In this document: positions 40,479-60,896 of the stretch, piece after piece
How positions within the stretch are numbered: position 1 is the stretch's first letter
Layout: each line of letters opens with the position of its first letter
From: Litomosoides sigmodontis
Taxonomy: Eukaryota > Nematoda > Chromadorea > Rhabditida > Onchocercidae
Assembly (NCBI GenBank): GCA_963070105.1
Contig: OY718804.1
Span: forward strand, 9,047,317-9,111,316
DNA: 64,000 nucleotides
Direction of reading: 5' to 3'
Made by a program: the position numbers and the translations under genes
The notes under the pieces: model-generated
What the model saw: the letters and a program-made list of their open reading frames with translations, nothing else
Database searches by the model: none
Told to the model about the DNA's origin: nothing

Positions 40479-43400
40479 CTGTAATTCTAGCGGAAATTAA
40501 AATATTTACATAGATCATACCTGTCTTTCGTGTTTGCGCTAAATCATATGAGGAATTTTTCGCATCAATTTTATCTACATCATGATGTTCCTCTTCACTT
40601 TCATCATCATCTATGAAGACAGAAGTAGTTCCTGCACCTATTCCTGCTTTCCGATTAAGCTTTTGGCTATGTTCATTATTTCCTTCAGTTGACCACGCCT
40701 CGGCACCTGATTCCTGATTATTTCCTTCGTTATTTTCCTTTCTTCTATCTATAAACTGAATAAATTAGCTGTACAACGTGCTAGAAGTGCTAGAAGCTAG
40801 AGAGACTTAGAAATTTATCAAACATTTCTTAGAAACCAAACTAGGTGAACACTGACTGGAGGGACCTTGTGAACCATTAAATTTTTTCATGAAATTCTCA
40901 ACAGCTCTTAAAGCGCCTTCTTCATCATCAATTAGTTCCGCAACCTGCTGCTGAAATAAATGCTCCACAATTATTTAGAGCCAAATAACTGCTTCAAATA
41001 TAAATGCAAAATAAAAATTAGTCCAAAAAGTCGAAACTTGAACAAATTAATATGAAACGCGTGTTACACATAAAAAGACATATAAAAAGCAAAAACATTA
41101 AATACAAAAACGAACACGGCCAAACCACTCAGCCTTTTGAGCTTCAGTTTTTTCTGTTTTTGATATACTCGGATCTTGCTCGCAATGAAATTCTTCTGCA
41201 TTATCATCTATGCTAAAATATTAGTTACATCTAGTTATCATCACCTATTTACTTACATATTCGGGTATGTTCACTGCTAATTTTATATGGTCCCTTTAGC
41301 ATTTTTAGAAAATCTCAAAAAAAGTTGTAAGGATATCTTTTTGGCAGAAAGATTCCAATATACTACCTCTCTTAGCTAACTAAATTAATTTACAACGCCA
41401 ATGAAGTGGGGAAAAGTATAAAATTTCGTCCGTACATCGAATCATCACTATCATCGCTGATAGAATCTTGGTCGCTATCACTGTTATTCTCATCTTTACT
41501 CTCCGGTTCCGAAACTTTCTTAATATCTATATTTCGCTGATCCTTGACTCGTGCAACTTTCTTTAATGAAAATAATTCTTGTTCATTGGGTATTTCGTAA
41601 GTATCTCCTTCTACCAACATCTTTAGCTTCTTCCTTTTTTCTTGATTAGCTTTATCTTTCAGTAATTTTCGCTTCTTTTTCTTTAATGCTGCCTGCAAAT
41701 CATTTTTCCATATAATAACTAGAAATAATTTGAAAAATCCAATAAATAACATAGAAAACAAAATACTTTTTCTTCCGCTTTTGCTGTCAATAACTGCTGT
41801 TCGATTTCTGCCATTCGTTCATCCCTGAAATCACAAGAAATCCTTATAAATGCAAATAAAAATTTTGATTTTTAAAACGATCTTTGAACTCACTCGGGAT
41901 TGACCACAATTACAGCACCATCTGCTGCATTCTCGGCTTTGTCTAGAACCATTTCTTCACTGATCTTCTTGATAATACTACGTCTCCACTTCAGTATCAA
42001 TCGTAATTCTCTTGGACCACATACCTTAACATCGTCTAAACAACATTTTACTTCATCAGTAGTTGATTCGTCATTTAACCATCTTTCATCATCCAGATCA
42101 ATCTGCAATCAATAGTTTTGAATTAAAAAGGAAAAAATGAAGCGTATATTAGAAACATTAATTATTTGAATCAACAGATCAGTTAATCAAAATACAAACA
42201 TTTACTTATTACATTAACTAATTCATTTTGTTTTCATTCCCCTTCCTATTTTCCTTAGATCACTACGAAATGTTACTCTAATATCCTATATAACAAAATC
42301 ACTTTTACAAATTTAGTCTGAAGGAGAAGACTAGCTTCCATAGAAATAATTCAAAAAAACTCACTTTATATGCAGAAGCCAATAATTCTAAGTAATTGCT
42401 ACTTTGAATAAAATCAGTGGCATTTATTGCTTTATAGAGTGAAAGAGATTCATTTTCATAACCAGCCGCTTGCACTTTCTTCTGCTTCGCACGCTGCTGT
42501 AACATTAGTTGCCTGCAAACCGAAAAAATGGAGAAGAAAATCTAATTATCAAAAGTAAATTATTGTAAAAATCAGGACCACTTATACAAGAAATCTACTG
42601 AAATGCTGTAGAAGATTTCACTTACGGATTTGAGGTAACTGATTGTTGCGTCGATTCAGCAAACACCTTTTTGGGGTCCAAAAGATCAGGACTAACTTTT
42701 TCCGGCTTCAAATACTTCTCGCAGACCACAAAGATCTCCGCAGATTCCAGACGTGAAGCTGCTGGTTTCCAAACGTGCACCTATAAAGCATGCAAACGAT
42801 CGGAACGACGGTAACAAAACGTTGTGTTCAGATACATTAACGCACTTATTGCTAAGCTTAAGCGTACTATAATCGCAAGGATATTTAGAAAAGTCTCCAA
42901 ATATTTGCAGCCTACTTATTCCATATTTCATCAAAGTTGCAACCTACTTGTTTGAACAGTTTCTCAAACACTGATATCAGATGGTGATAATCGCTTGAGC
43001 GGAAGACTTTCGTCACAAAAACACCATTTTTTGACAGTATTTGTGTCGCAAGTTTCAAAGCTGATAGTGTCAGACAGTTTTGTTGGAATGCATCTTGAAC
43101 CCAATTACGCCCTATGTTAGGTGCGCCGTCGTGCAACACACAGTCAGCCTATAAGGAAACAGTGTTTTATAGTAAAATTCAAAACGCTCTACAAAAAGTC
43201 GATTCAAAGAATTTAAATCCTGAAAAATTCATGAAGGTAAGGTAACGAAAAGTGTTGTTTCAAACATAACTTTTTTTTTAGTTTTTTATTTTTGAAAATT
43301 TGAATAGTGCTATGCTAGAAATATCTTACAACAGCAACGGAAGAACTTTTTCCGTAACTCTATCAGTGACATTACCAAGCAAAATAGCTAGATACATTTT

Positions 43401-44110
43401 AGCATCCTATTTTTCTTTTTTTCTATCAGTACACAAAACACACTCCCCAACCATGCAGCTCCTTCCGCACCATATGCCTAGTTTTTTCGGTGGTTATGTC
43501 ACCCTGTAAAGTTATACACCTGTTGATCGGTTTGATAGGCACCAAGTCAACTCCTGAAAACAATTATTTATCCAAAAATGACTGATAAATATAAGTTGCA
43601 AGAAATTGTATTAATATTATAGTAATTCTAACAATATAGGCTTAATTATATGAGCTCACGTATTGTGCATCAAAAATTTCAATATGTTCTCACGTGCGAC
43701 ACCTGAAAAGAACCCTCACCTATGCAAAGCGAAGAAACAGGCATATTTTGTGTGGCCACTTGAAGCCATCCGCCCGGTGCAGCACACAAATCAACAACTG
43801 CTCTGGATTTTTGCAAAAATTCGAACCGTTTATTAAGTTGTAACAACTTAAACGCAGCACGAGATCGATATCCTGAAATACGCAAAATATGCAAACCGTT
43901 CCTCGCTTTTCGCTTTTCCATCCCCCACATATAAAGGTTCGTTGATTACATTTCAACCATCTAAAGGATTAGCACGACATCACATAAATCTTCTGCCTTC
44001 CCATGTATAGCAAGAAGCGATTTTATAGCGTATATACACGAACCTGCTTCCTTTGCGAGGTGATAGTACTTATCCCGCCGTTGTTTTCCAATTTTTGTTT
44101 TCTTACCCAT
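39156..44110 (-). CDS. FTSJ3: FTSJ3/Spb1 pre-rRNA 2'-O-ribose methyltransferase
   Basis: A nucleolar SAM-dependent RrmJ/FtsJ-type enzyme that methylates pre-rRNA and is needed for ribosome maturation. Exons on the complement: 39156-39269, 39511-39619, 39728-39915, 40020-40104, 40278-40380, 40521-40748, 40866-40950, 41116-41212, 41436-41692, 41767-41824, 41894-42102, 42365-42512, 42626-42780, 42948-43148, 43444-43553, 43720-43872, 44044-44110. The total is 2367 bases, or 788 residues (human about 847). The start [20 protein letters not shown] matches the family. The SAM-binding motif DLCAAPGGW is at residues 50-58. The K-D-K-E catalytic tetrad is visible as K31 (AAFK), D117 (LHDGAPN), K157 (FVTKVFR) and E192 (ESAEIFVV). 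Acidic and lysine-rich middle segments follow, then the Spb1 C-terminal block ([26 protein letters not shown]) and a [13 protein letters not shown] tail. All key residues are intact. Confidence 0.96.
40404..40474. repeat. (AT)n microsatellite in an FTSJ3 intron
   Basis: Pure TA repeat of about 35 units in the 140-bp intron between the 40278-40380 and 40521-40748 exons. It occupies about half of that intron. Confidence 0.95.
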
Positions 44111-47100
44111 TTTCTTCTATTTCACTTGTTATCCGAAATCTATATTTTCTGGAAAATACTGCTGTATTAGAGGGAATGGAAACATACATGAATTCGTTTC
44201 AAGTTACAAGCAGTGGTAAGTTGTCTGCACCATTTGATAACACAGCTACGTTATAACATTTTTCCGCATGCAAAAATAAGTATGAAAAATGTTAACATTT
44301 TATGTTCACATTTTCAATTAATTTCGCTTGTTAAAATTTCCGAAACACAAAGAAATTCTTAATCCAATTATGTTTTTTGTAGTGCTTATTGCTAAATGAT
44401 GAACAAATGTTCCGATAATAAATAAATGATGATGACCATTCTCCGCAAAACAGTACCTAATGAACCATCAAGATAGTCCACTTATAGTTTCATTTGTTTT
44501 GCCTACCATTCATTCGGGGAACAAAAACCCCCGACCCTGAAGTCCCAATTCAGTCTCAAATCTCGAGGCCTCTACAAGCAGAACTAAGAAGTAATTTCCA
44601 TGAAATCATTAATACGAAAATTCACTAAACTGTTAACGGAACATTTATGTTCACAAATCTTCGGAATGTTTTTGGTTCCGTAAACTAATATTCTCATCTT
44701 TAACTGCTGCAACGATTTCAAACAAAAGCAGCTGGCGTCATAAATTTTTACAAGAGCGCCCGAACATTTGGTTCACAAGTTCTAAACGATATATCAGAAA
44801 GCTATTACATTCATTTTGAAGTTATCTACGGTGCGTTACAAACAACTCCGCAATCTCGACGTCCACTTATTAACCCCCCTATAATTCTAACATTTCCTAA
44901 TGAACACGTTTAGTTACGCTGACACACAGGCAAGGCAAAGTTTCGATTATCGGCCGAATACGACGACCACAAGCGCCACGTACCCTATCACCACCGCCGT
45001 AACCTATCACTCATTCCGTGTGAAACTTTGTTATCCCACGAAGGTTCGGGAGATGAATAGCCAGAAATCGATAATGTGGATCTCTTGGTTGTTGTTCGTA
45101 GCACGCTGAGTTTTTAATTTCCGATCGGTTTTAGCATCTCCTTTCGAGTTCATGCCTTCCCGAATTATCGGGTCTACGTAAGTGAAAGATTGCATTATCT
45201 CTGCTTAAATGACTGTGTGAAATTTTAAAATTTAATTTCTGTAACATATTTTGTTATCTGCTAAATTTCGTTCATGTATAATTACATGCGTAGCATATTT
45301 TATATAAGTATCTTTGCTCCGTGTTTTACGTGATATTATATGTGTTCTCATACGTACGGTAGTTTAACAACCAATAGCCTTTTGTGTTCCCTAACAGTTT
45401 TTGTTCTAAAACGCTTTTTATCAACACTTCTTTATTTACCATTTGTTTGTAACATTTCAGAGTTCGTGAAAGCTAATAAAACTCACAAAAACTGTTAGAG
45501 AGATCGAAAGTAAAATTGGTACTAATTAGAACTGTTTTTTTAGGAGCACGAGGTTCCGTGTGATGTACAGCACTCACCTAAAATCAAAATGGAAATAATT
45601 CGAAATGCGTTTTGACGACATTATCGTTCCAAAGGTTAATCGTTTTTTCTTCTTTTTCTCTCTCACTCTCTCTCCGTCTTCCTTTCTCCTTTACTTCTTT
45701 CTTCCTTCTCTATCTTATAAAAGATGCAAGAAAGGCAGCAAAAAAGAAAGGAAAAAGCAGAAGCGAATGAATTTAATAATTCAGGGAAGAATATTAAACT
45801 GAGGGAAATTGTGTGAGTGATCTGAAGACTTGATTGGAAACGATGCTTGAAATTTAGCTACATTTCTCTGAGCTGATTTTTTTTTCTTTTGTATACTCAC
45901 TTGACATTAGTGTGTTGACTTCGTAAGATAGGTATATTTAGGATTACTTTTTAAGATTTAAGAAGGAATAAAAAAACGCTTATGAATGGTAAAATTTCTG
46001 TGGTTTTTTCTCACCTTGAATATTCAGTTTTTTTAGGTGGTAAAAAGAGGAAAAAAATGAGAATAGCAAATGTCAGGGACTAGAAATCACGAAAGAATGT
46101 AATGTACAGTACAATACCAGAAAGTAATATTAAAAAAATGGTAATAGTAATTAAAAAAGTACGGTAGGTCAAGATTTATACTGCCCATAAGTTTATTTGC
46201 AGCTAACCATAATATATAGTGAAAATAGGACGAAAAACATTTTGAATATTTGAAAGGAAAAGAGAGCAAAAATGGTGCATCATATGTAAAACATTTCAAG
46301 ACATTTAGTTTATCGATATATGCTTGCTTGCTCTCTTTTGACAGTCTTGGTCAATTATAAAAGAAATGAAAATTGTGATATTAACATATGGAGCAGCTTA
46401 GTGTTTGTGGAAAATAGTTTATTCAAATTTTAAATCTTATAAACAGCAAAAAAAACATCGGTATTTTCTATTTTCCGTAAGGTTTGTAACAAATTTAATA
46501 TTTTTATTTTCCTCATTTTTCTCTATTACCCTCCATGTCTTTTGTATTTATCCTAATTTACTTTCATAAGAAACTGGATAGTTTAAGTTCTCTCTCTTGT
46601 TACGCAGTATTTGTCGGTTTTTTTTCAAATACTGGCAACTTTTCTGTTGATAATGCAATTCCTTTTTCCCCAAATATCTTTCAAATGAATCATAACTTTG
46701 ATAACGTTATGTGAAACTGCGTGAAGTCCTAGTTAGTGTGGATTAGAAGGGGTAAAGTGATGCAACAAATCTCTTGTGATATATGAAATCTATTTCAAGC
46801 CTTACTCTTTCTATTTTATTTTATGCAAGTACAATGCATAGGAATTGTAGCAGTAATGTATTACTGTATGTACGCACTGTTGGAGTGAATGAAGATTTTC
46901 TGTTCTGTGGCAATAGCTGTATGAAAATGATAGTAGTTGTGTAGTGCACGTCGTCACCAACTTTATTATACGTTTCTTCAGATATGTAATGTGATGACGC
47001 TACGACGAGATAGTATTTAGGAAGGAAAATGTCTGGCCGGTGTGACCACTCAGTGAATGCACTTCATGAAGTGCTATAAGAAGCATAGTTTTTATGTGAA

Positions 47101-48758
47101 ATTGGAAAAGATTAAAGAATAACTTTTAAATAATGCAAGACATTTTTAGTCATGTGCTAGCTGAAGATTAAATAACTTTTCTGTTTTAATTTTTAAATTA
47201 ATACTTCGATTTTCTGATGCACCGAGTTTGAATCGAATTTCAGATATTGCTGTGGATTTGTTTAACTGTAATATAAATGACCAGCAGCAGCCTGTCTTGG
47301 TTGAATTTTATATTTTGCATCATGAGTGCACATTGATTTTTCTAGATCTAGCAATTCCATAGTGGAAAAATTATGAAAGTTATTGTGTGAATAGTGTGTA
47401 TGATTGTCCGAATATAGACTATAAATAAGTTATTTGATGGATTAGCTCTACATTGAAATTTTGTTTTTATTCAAATTATAGTTAGTAAAGCGGTAAAAGG
47501 TTTGTGTAGGACATCTGAAGGAGATGGCATAACCCGGACTATTATCAAGCTAAGTTAGTAAATTTCACAAAATAAATGGGTTCAAAAGAACTGTAAATTC
47601 TGATTGAAGGGATGAAAAAGAACGGAAACAGTTTGTTTGCAGTGAATAGCTTAGGTCAAATTATTAAAATTATTCTTTCATTTCTTCAAATAAAAAGCCT
47701 TTATATTTCAAAATACAAAGGACAAAATTTTTCTTTTATTTTTCAAAGGCGAAAATTCTTTTAAGAGAAATTTTCTTTTAAGAAATTTTTCCATTTTTCA
47801 TTTTATCTCTAAAAACTTGACAATTTTTAAATTTTGGAAGGCGCTTTTTTTTCTTAATTCCTTTCATTAGAATTCTTTGAACAATAAATTTTCGAAATTT
47901 TTCATTGCCAAAAAAATTACTGAAAGAAGTGATAGCTATGTGGTTTTTTTTCCTATAAATTGAGTTATGTTTTTCTTCCGATTTTTTTTATTTTAAAAAT
48001 ATTCCAGAAAAAGTCGAAATTTGTTTTCTCAAGCTTTTGCCTGATTTTCTCGTTTCGCTTATTTTGTTTGTCACTTTGTTGCAGTTGCCATAACATTTGA
48101 AGTTCTTTCTTTAGTAATGAGAATTTATATATTTGATTGCTTATGATCACTCATTTCTCGTTTTATACGTGAGACTCTCCATATAATTTAGTCAAAAAAA
48201 ATGTAAAAATTCAAAAATTTTTTAATGTAGACTCTTTGAATTTATTTTTTCAGATTTTAAATCAAATATTGGATTTTGCTGCATATGATTTACTGAACTT
48301 TTTCAATGTACATGATTTAGTATACTTCATAAATTTTGAGGTTTTTTTTGTTTTTAAAAATTATTCTAAGCATATGTTTTATTGATTTTATGCACTAGTA
48401 TGCATTTGGTTTTGTGAGTGGAATTTTCATCTTTTTTTTTTAAAAAAGGACAGAAAGAACCTCGAGCCTGAACAATTGTTTTTGGGAGGTTGGATTAGAT
48501 AATGGCTGACTAAGTATGTTTCTGATGCAATTATGCCACCATTTGCTAGGCAGAAAAGAATTGAACTGTTTTTATATATTAGTCTATTTTCACTTAGCCT
48601 GCGATCGATAGTTATTGTCTGCAAAGCACTGCTCATTGCTGCAAACTTAATTCTCTTATATTCCGCCCTTATTTTCTCTTTTCCTAAATATTATATTTAG
48701 CTAGAGTAGCTGAATTTTTTAACAACTTTTTTCCATTGTTAAAATTCACCAGTGGTTG
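44111..48758. other. Divergent intergenic region between FTSJ3 and the myotubularin gene
   Basis: The two flanking genes point away from each other, so both promoters should lie here. I see no motif-supported exons. A small GC-richer patch lies at about 44515-44590 and a CT-rich tract at about 45650-45710. Untranslated first exons of the myotubularin gene could lie here. Confidence 0.55.
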
Positions 48759-55305
<6,547 letters not shown>

Positions 55306-57485
55306 TGGTAAAGCTAATATTAATGTGCTGTGGTTCTTTTTTTTTGAATTTTTTTTAACGCGTATTTAGTAGGATAACAACGGTTACTTCACTTAACTTT
55401 TTTTAATGCGACATTGAAAGTATGAAAGTTAGTTTGAACGTTTTGAAAAATAATTTATCCTGTTTTTTCAAATTCTATTCTATCGACAATAATCCCGTTT
55501 AGGTTATTTTGGGTCTTATCAGTTATCACAATTAAGCCTGAGCTATGTGTAGTTCTTTTTCCTTTGCCGTACAATTCCGAATGTTAAATTTTGTTATATC
55601 TGATCAGATTTTTGAAATATTAACTGTTTATTGAGTATCATGAAATTTTCAATTGTTCCGTTGTCCTGCGATATCATCGTCGTTGTGTGAGTGATATACG
55701 TTTATAGAACAAAGTACGTTCGGCAGTGGCAAGCACTACTGATTTTCTAAATTTCAGTATTCAGATGTTCATTAGCAACTGTCCAGATGATTGATTAGTA
55801 TTTCTTGCCTTTCTTGTAACTTGATGGTTGTGTTGTAATTTCGTCAATCTATGCTAGTATTTATTTATTCGTTGTGCTTGTTGATTTGGAATATGAAATA
55901 TTTTATTGTGCGATTAGATGAACGTATTGAAATTGATCAAACATCTAAAGCAATCAATTGCTGCGCCAAAATATGAAGATTTACGAGGTTGTGATATTTA
56001 AAGCTTCATTCTTGCTTTTTGATAATCTACGTACTTGTAATTTTTAGGTTGTTAAATTTTAATTGACTTTGATTTGAGCTTATTCATAATGTATCTCGAA
56101 ATGACAACAATTAACTGATGGTTATTTAAAAAATGAAAAATCTAAGATGTCTTACTTTTAAACGATGAAATGTAGAAAAACAAAATTAACATTCGGAACC
56201 ATCAGTTCATTTCGATGAACATATACTAATTTATAAATAAATTCAATGATTTTTGGCCAAAAACAGCAAATAGGTTATTTAATTGAAATTTCCTCCTTAT
56301 TTATAGCTACTTAATTAATTCTGTAAATTTTGTATTGTATAGAAGTGGTATTAAGGAATACAGCAGTCTGAAAATTTGATATCTTAGTACTGAATTGTTA
56401 ACTGTTAGCAAATTTCTACTTCCAATTGTTATCATTTTCATCTCATCACAAAATATGGTCAAAATTTTAACCGATAGTTTTTTACTATTTGAAATTTAGT
56501 AATTCCGACTCACTAATCTCTTCATGACTGCTTGACTCACTCTCTTCGAGATTAGATTATTTTTTGTTACGTTCTTCTCTTATTTTCTTTTTTTTTCTTC
56601 TTCTAGTAGTTAAAATGTGTATTGTTAATGATTTGCTTTTACTTGTATTCATATTTTTAAAAATATTTTAGTCTTTTTTTTCAATTTTAAATAAAATATT
56701 CGTACATCGTTGAGGCTATTTTTACACACGCTTATAAATGAAATACCATTATAGCTCTTTGTTATAAGATGGATGATCTTGTTTGTTTGATAAACCATTA
56801 CTAATGAAAAGTATGATTTCAAACACATAAAAATTTTTAATAAAATTTTGCGGTAAAAATTGATCTAATTGAAAAGATAATGATAAAATAGGACCCGAAA
56901 AGTGATAACGAGAAGAATTTGATGAATTTCATGTTTCACATGATACAAACATTGCAATTAATTATGAGAAAATTTGCATAACTTAACTGAAAGTAAATTC
57001 ATCATAATGGCATGACAGCATAATGCAACTTAAATTTGCATATTTAGAATAATCCATTGGCAATCAATAAAATAAGATGTGGAAGATTCGCGATACGTTT
57101 AGTGCTGTTTGGAACTGTTCAGCAAACGGTTGGGTAATTTGTTGGAGCAAGGCGTGATGTTCGTTTACAGTTCACGTTTTCTGCTTATATTTTTAGAATT
57201 GCTTGGCTAATATTTAATTTGATTTTCGAATGACACAAACATTGCAATTAATTATGAGAAAATTTGCATAACTGAAAATAAATTTATCATGGACATAAGC
57301 ATGGTGTAACATGGTCATGCGCCCATGATGAATTTGTTTTTTTTTTCCCTTTCGAAAATTACGCTTTACTGAATTTGATGCGTCAAACTGAATCTACTGA
57401 TCATTACTAATCAATTTTGCTCTCCAATCAGTCATTTCTGATCAATCCCAATCAATTAATTAGCTATCATTGTGGAAAATTTTGA
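55306..57485. other. Intergenic region after the myotubularin gene; poly(A) signal and dispersed direct repeat
   Basis: No exon is supported. AATAAA at 56690-56695 may be the poly(A) signal of the myotubularin gene. A segment of about 39 bp containing CAAACATTGCAATTAATTAT occurs at 56945-56983 and again at 57236-57273. The acceptor TTCTTCTTACAG just before 57486 either splices an upstream exon or receives a spliced leader for the next gene. Confidence 0.5.
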
Positions 57486-57527
57486 AGTGAATTTTCTTCT
57501 TACAGTGAATCGAATAGTGTCAGAGAG

Positions 57528-60367
57528 ATGAACACATCGGTGAATGAAGTGATAATTGATGGTGATAAGTGTGAAAGTGGTACGAGTGCTTTAATGGATT
57601 TGATAATGCCATCAACCAGTGTCAATCAGCGGATGCGTCGTATTCAGGAAATATTAGAGTCGATACCGTATTTCTTCAACAGTATGCTTGACGATAATAA
57701 TTTGCAAAGACGATTGCTTGCTGAACCAGGTTCTCCATCCTATTCAAATGATAGCGAAAAATTTTTTTTTTTATTTTTGAAAAATGATTGAAATGATGAC
57801 ATATTATATTGAATCAATCATCCATTTTTTTTCACCACTTAAAAAGCATCAAAAACTATTGGAAATTTGCATACCGTAAGTAATATGTCTCATATTACTT
57901 TTCATGCGAATTAATTAGTTTAATTTATTTTAAAAGTTCCATTTCACAAGATGACATTTAATGATAGGTGATTGCTTTCTAATATCGTGTTCGAAATTAA
58001 ACGATGAGATAAATCCTGAATCAAATTGGTATTTGGTTGTATTAGAATCAAACGAATTTATTTTAAAAGTTAGAGTAAGTTGCGCTTTTTTTTTTCACAC
58101 TCTTCAAAAACACCAAGTATTTTTTGCTATTCTGTTTTTTTTTATTTAATAATTCAGTTAGCTTCCTCAATTTCATGCATTTCTTGTGAAGGAAAGAGCA
58201 CAGCGACACATCCACGCAAGAAGTGAACTTCGTCACGGACGAGCTAATCAATCACATTTAGGTGTCATATCGTGATAAAACGTTAAAAATTTGGAATGAA
58301 AAGGATGTCACGCTGCATCGCTACATCCAAATACGCTCACTGAAGCCGATCGAACGACCGTGGGAAATCATCCCGCAACAGGTTTTTCCAAAAAATTTCA
58401 CTTAGTTCAAACTACTCCCTGGCCGCTAGTGTGCTTGAGCGTTTAGCATTAGCAGAGTAAGTGTGCGGGCAACTAACCTAGTTAAAAAATTAGTCTAATT
58501 AAGTGCAGTTTGATAGATAAAAAAAATTAGTCTAATTAAGTGCAATATGATGAATTCCTACGAAGCATTCAATTCTGTGCTAACTGTTAAATTTGTTGTG
58601 AACGAGTAAAAGCGAAGGTTGAAAGCTGCTTTGTTACAGCTAAGCAAAAAGATGGCGGTAATACCGCAACATGCATTTCCAATTAACGACGTGTTCTTCC
58701 CATTGGGTAGACTTTCACAGAAAACGCTGAACTTCGGTGGCGATCGTTGGATTCCGGTGATCGAATTGAGCATAACCGATTGTAGCACTGATGAATTAAA
58801 GTGTTTAATTGCGGAGGCGGAAAGACGACGACGATTTGGATCGATGTATATTTGATACAACTAAAAAATTCACTTTCAAAATTTTAACATGCAAACTTTT
58901 TAGATTAACTTTTTAGATTTCTCAAAAAAATACACATACATATGTGTACATATGAAGAAAAAAGAAATAAGAACTAATAATCAAATAACTTAGCGTAGTA
59001 CACTGAAATTTCCGTGTTAACCTTATGTGTAATTTAATTTTGAATTGTAAATTAAGTGAAATTGTATGTTTAGAAGAATTTGGCGATTATGGGGTACGTG
59101 TACTTATGACCCTGGACGTGTGTCATTAATTCTTGAAGATGTCACTTATGGTTCAGTTGCCGAATTTGTTCGAACAAGTTTCAGGCCACAAGAACAGGTA
59201 GCAAATGCGATAATTCTTCTTTAGGAAAAAAGGAATTAGTGAGTATGATTGCTGATTGGAGGCAATTCTGTTTCATCCCTTTCATGTAATTTAACTTAAA
59301 TTTTCATTCTTTTAGCAGTGCAAGTTTGCTCTGCAAATAGTCAGTGGCCTTCGATATCTTGAAAAGTACAGCTTTACACATTATCGCTTATCAATTGATG
59401 TTTGTTTGCTTACTTACAATTACAATGTGAAAATTGCAATTTATGGATTAACCGCAGGTGAATTGTATCCGACATCTGTTGATCTTGATGATGTTGATCA
59501 GTGCAGGTAAATTTGAAATTAAAAACTTAAGCGTTATATTTACTGGATTTCATTTTGAAGTCCATGCTAGTTGCAATGTTTGAATAATGCTAAAATCGGT
59601 AGAAAAGCACGGAACACACTTCTTTCCTTCCCTTCTCTTATCACGCTTTTCTTATAGGAAAGAAAATTTCCGGAAAGAAATTCATTGAATATTTCCTCAT
59701 TCATTCATTCATTATCATCCTCTTTTGAATAACGTATAATATCTATCGAAATTTTGTTAAAAATCACCGATTGGAAGTGTTTTTCAGATGGCTACCACCT
59801 GAATGTTTGCCGAGCTCGGACAGTGCTCCGGTTCCGTACAACGCATCCGGAATGATTTACTCTTTTGGGATGATACTTTGGTCAATGTTTCACGGTGGTA
59901 CATTACCGTTTGAGGATGAACCAGCGGCTAATATTCGAAATCGTCGATATCGTGTGGAAAATCCGTTATACATTGAATCGGATTTGGTGCCTAATGGAAT
60001 TCGTAATGTTAGTTAGCTCAGCCTAGCATTCGTGATAATTGATTAATTAATTGATTGCATGAATAGATAGATAAGTGCGATGTTATATTCCATAGTAAGT
60101 GGCAAATGTCACATGAGAGATCTTAAACGAAAAAAAATATTTAATTTGAACATCTGTTTGAATTTTTATTTGAATTCCGAATTTACGGTTTATTAGCTTA
60201 AAATAATGGTAATGTTATTGCTGTCGTCATTCGTAAAACTTTCAAAATCATCGTAAACTTTTTTTGTTTAATTTCAGGTGATTTTGTCGTGTTGCAGTGA
60301 GAATATCGCTATTCGTGGTCACTTAAAAACTATTAAAATATATCTTCGAAATTATTTTTCATTATAA
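57528..60367 (+). CDS. SH2-like plus tyrosine-kinase-like pseudokinase, about 445 residues
   Basis: Proposed exons: 57528-57729, 57847-57879, 57968-58068, 58162-58185, 58262-58381, 58613-58845, 59074-59197, 59316-59506, 59788-60007, 60278-60367 (1338 bases). The N-terminal third resembles an SH2 fold: helix IPYFFNSMLDDNNLQRRLL, then DCFLISCSKLND with FLIS in place of FLVR, then WYLVVLESNEFILK. The C-terminal part follows a tyrosine-kinase layout: IRIWRLWGTCTYDPGRVSLI, EDVTYGSVAEFVR, ALQIVSGLRYLEKY, WLPPECLPSSDSAPVP, MIYSFGMILWSMFHGG and LPFEDE. The VAIK lysine is replaced (IPVIELS), HRD reads HYRLS, and DFG reads IYGLT, so it cannot be an ordinary kinase. The nearest likenesses are JAK pseudokinase domains or the FES/FER SH2-kinases expanded in nematodes. 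The two micro-exons are weakly supported, and upstream exons may exist. Confidence 0.58.
58484..58545. repeat. Short direct repeat in a pseudokinase-gene intron
   Basis: AATTAGTCTAATTAAGTGCA occurs twice about 38 bp apart in the intron between the 58262-58381 and 58613-58845 exons. A related TTAGTCTAATTG occurs near 60510. Confidence 0.8.
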
Positions 60368-60863
60368 ACATAAAATATGCCTTATCCATTATTAATATTA
60401 TGTCAGATAAACTGCTTCTGAAAATTTATTGATGTAAAGTTTTTGAAGGCTGTCTAATTGTGCAGTCTTTGGTCTAATACTTTTCAGACAATTAGTGCTG
60501 TCTCTATATTAGTCTAATTGAAATTTGGTTGATAAAGGAGTGGAAAATTTAATTCTCGAATTTAAAATGTGCCGTAATTTTTTGTCTTTTTTTGCAAATA
60601 AACCGATTGAAATGTGTGGAAATGTGGCAAACGTTCAGTGTTATTGCTAATTGACAAATTGCTCTCTCAGATAGCCAATACAACAAACTTCTCTCAACGT
60701 CAAATTTCAAAAGGATTTTTGAACGAAATGCGAAAATCAGCAGCTGTTTCATCGAATGTTACAAAATACTGCGTGAACTTTGACCTCTTCGATTTCTTCA
60801 TCGCTCACTTACCACCGACTCATTCTCTTCTTACTCTCCCTTCCTCCCCCGCTCTCGTTCTCC

Positions 60864-60896
<33 letters not shown>

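Noticed and set aside
40309..40500. Tyr/Ile-repeat frame on plus strand
   Set aside because: It is a translation of the AT microsatellite, antisense to FTSJ3.
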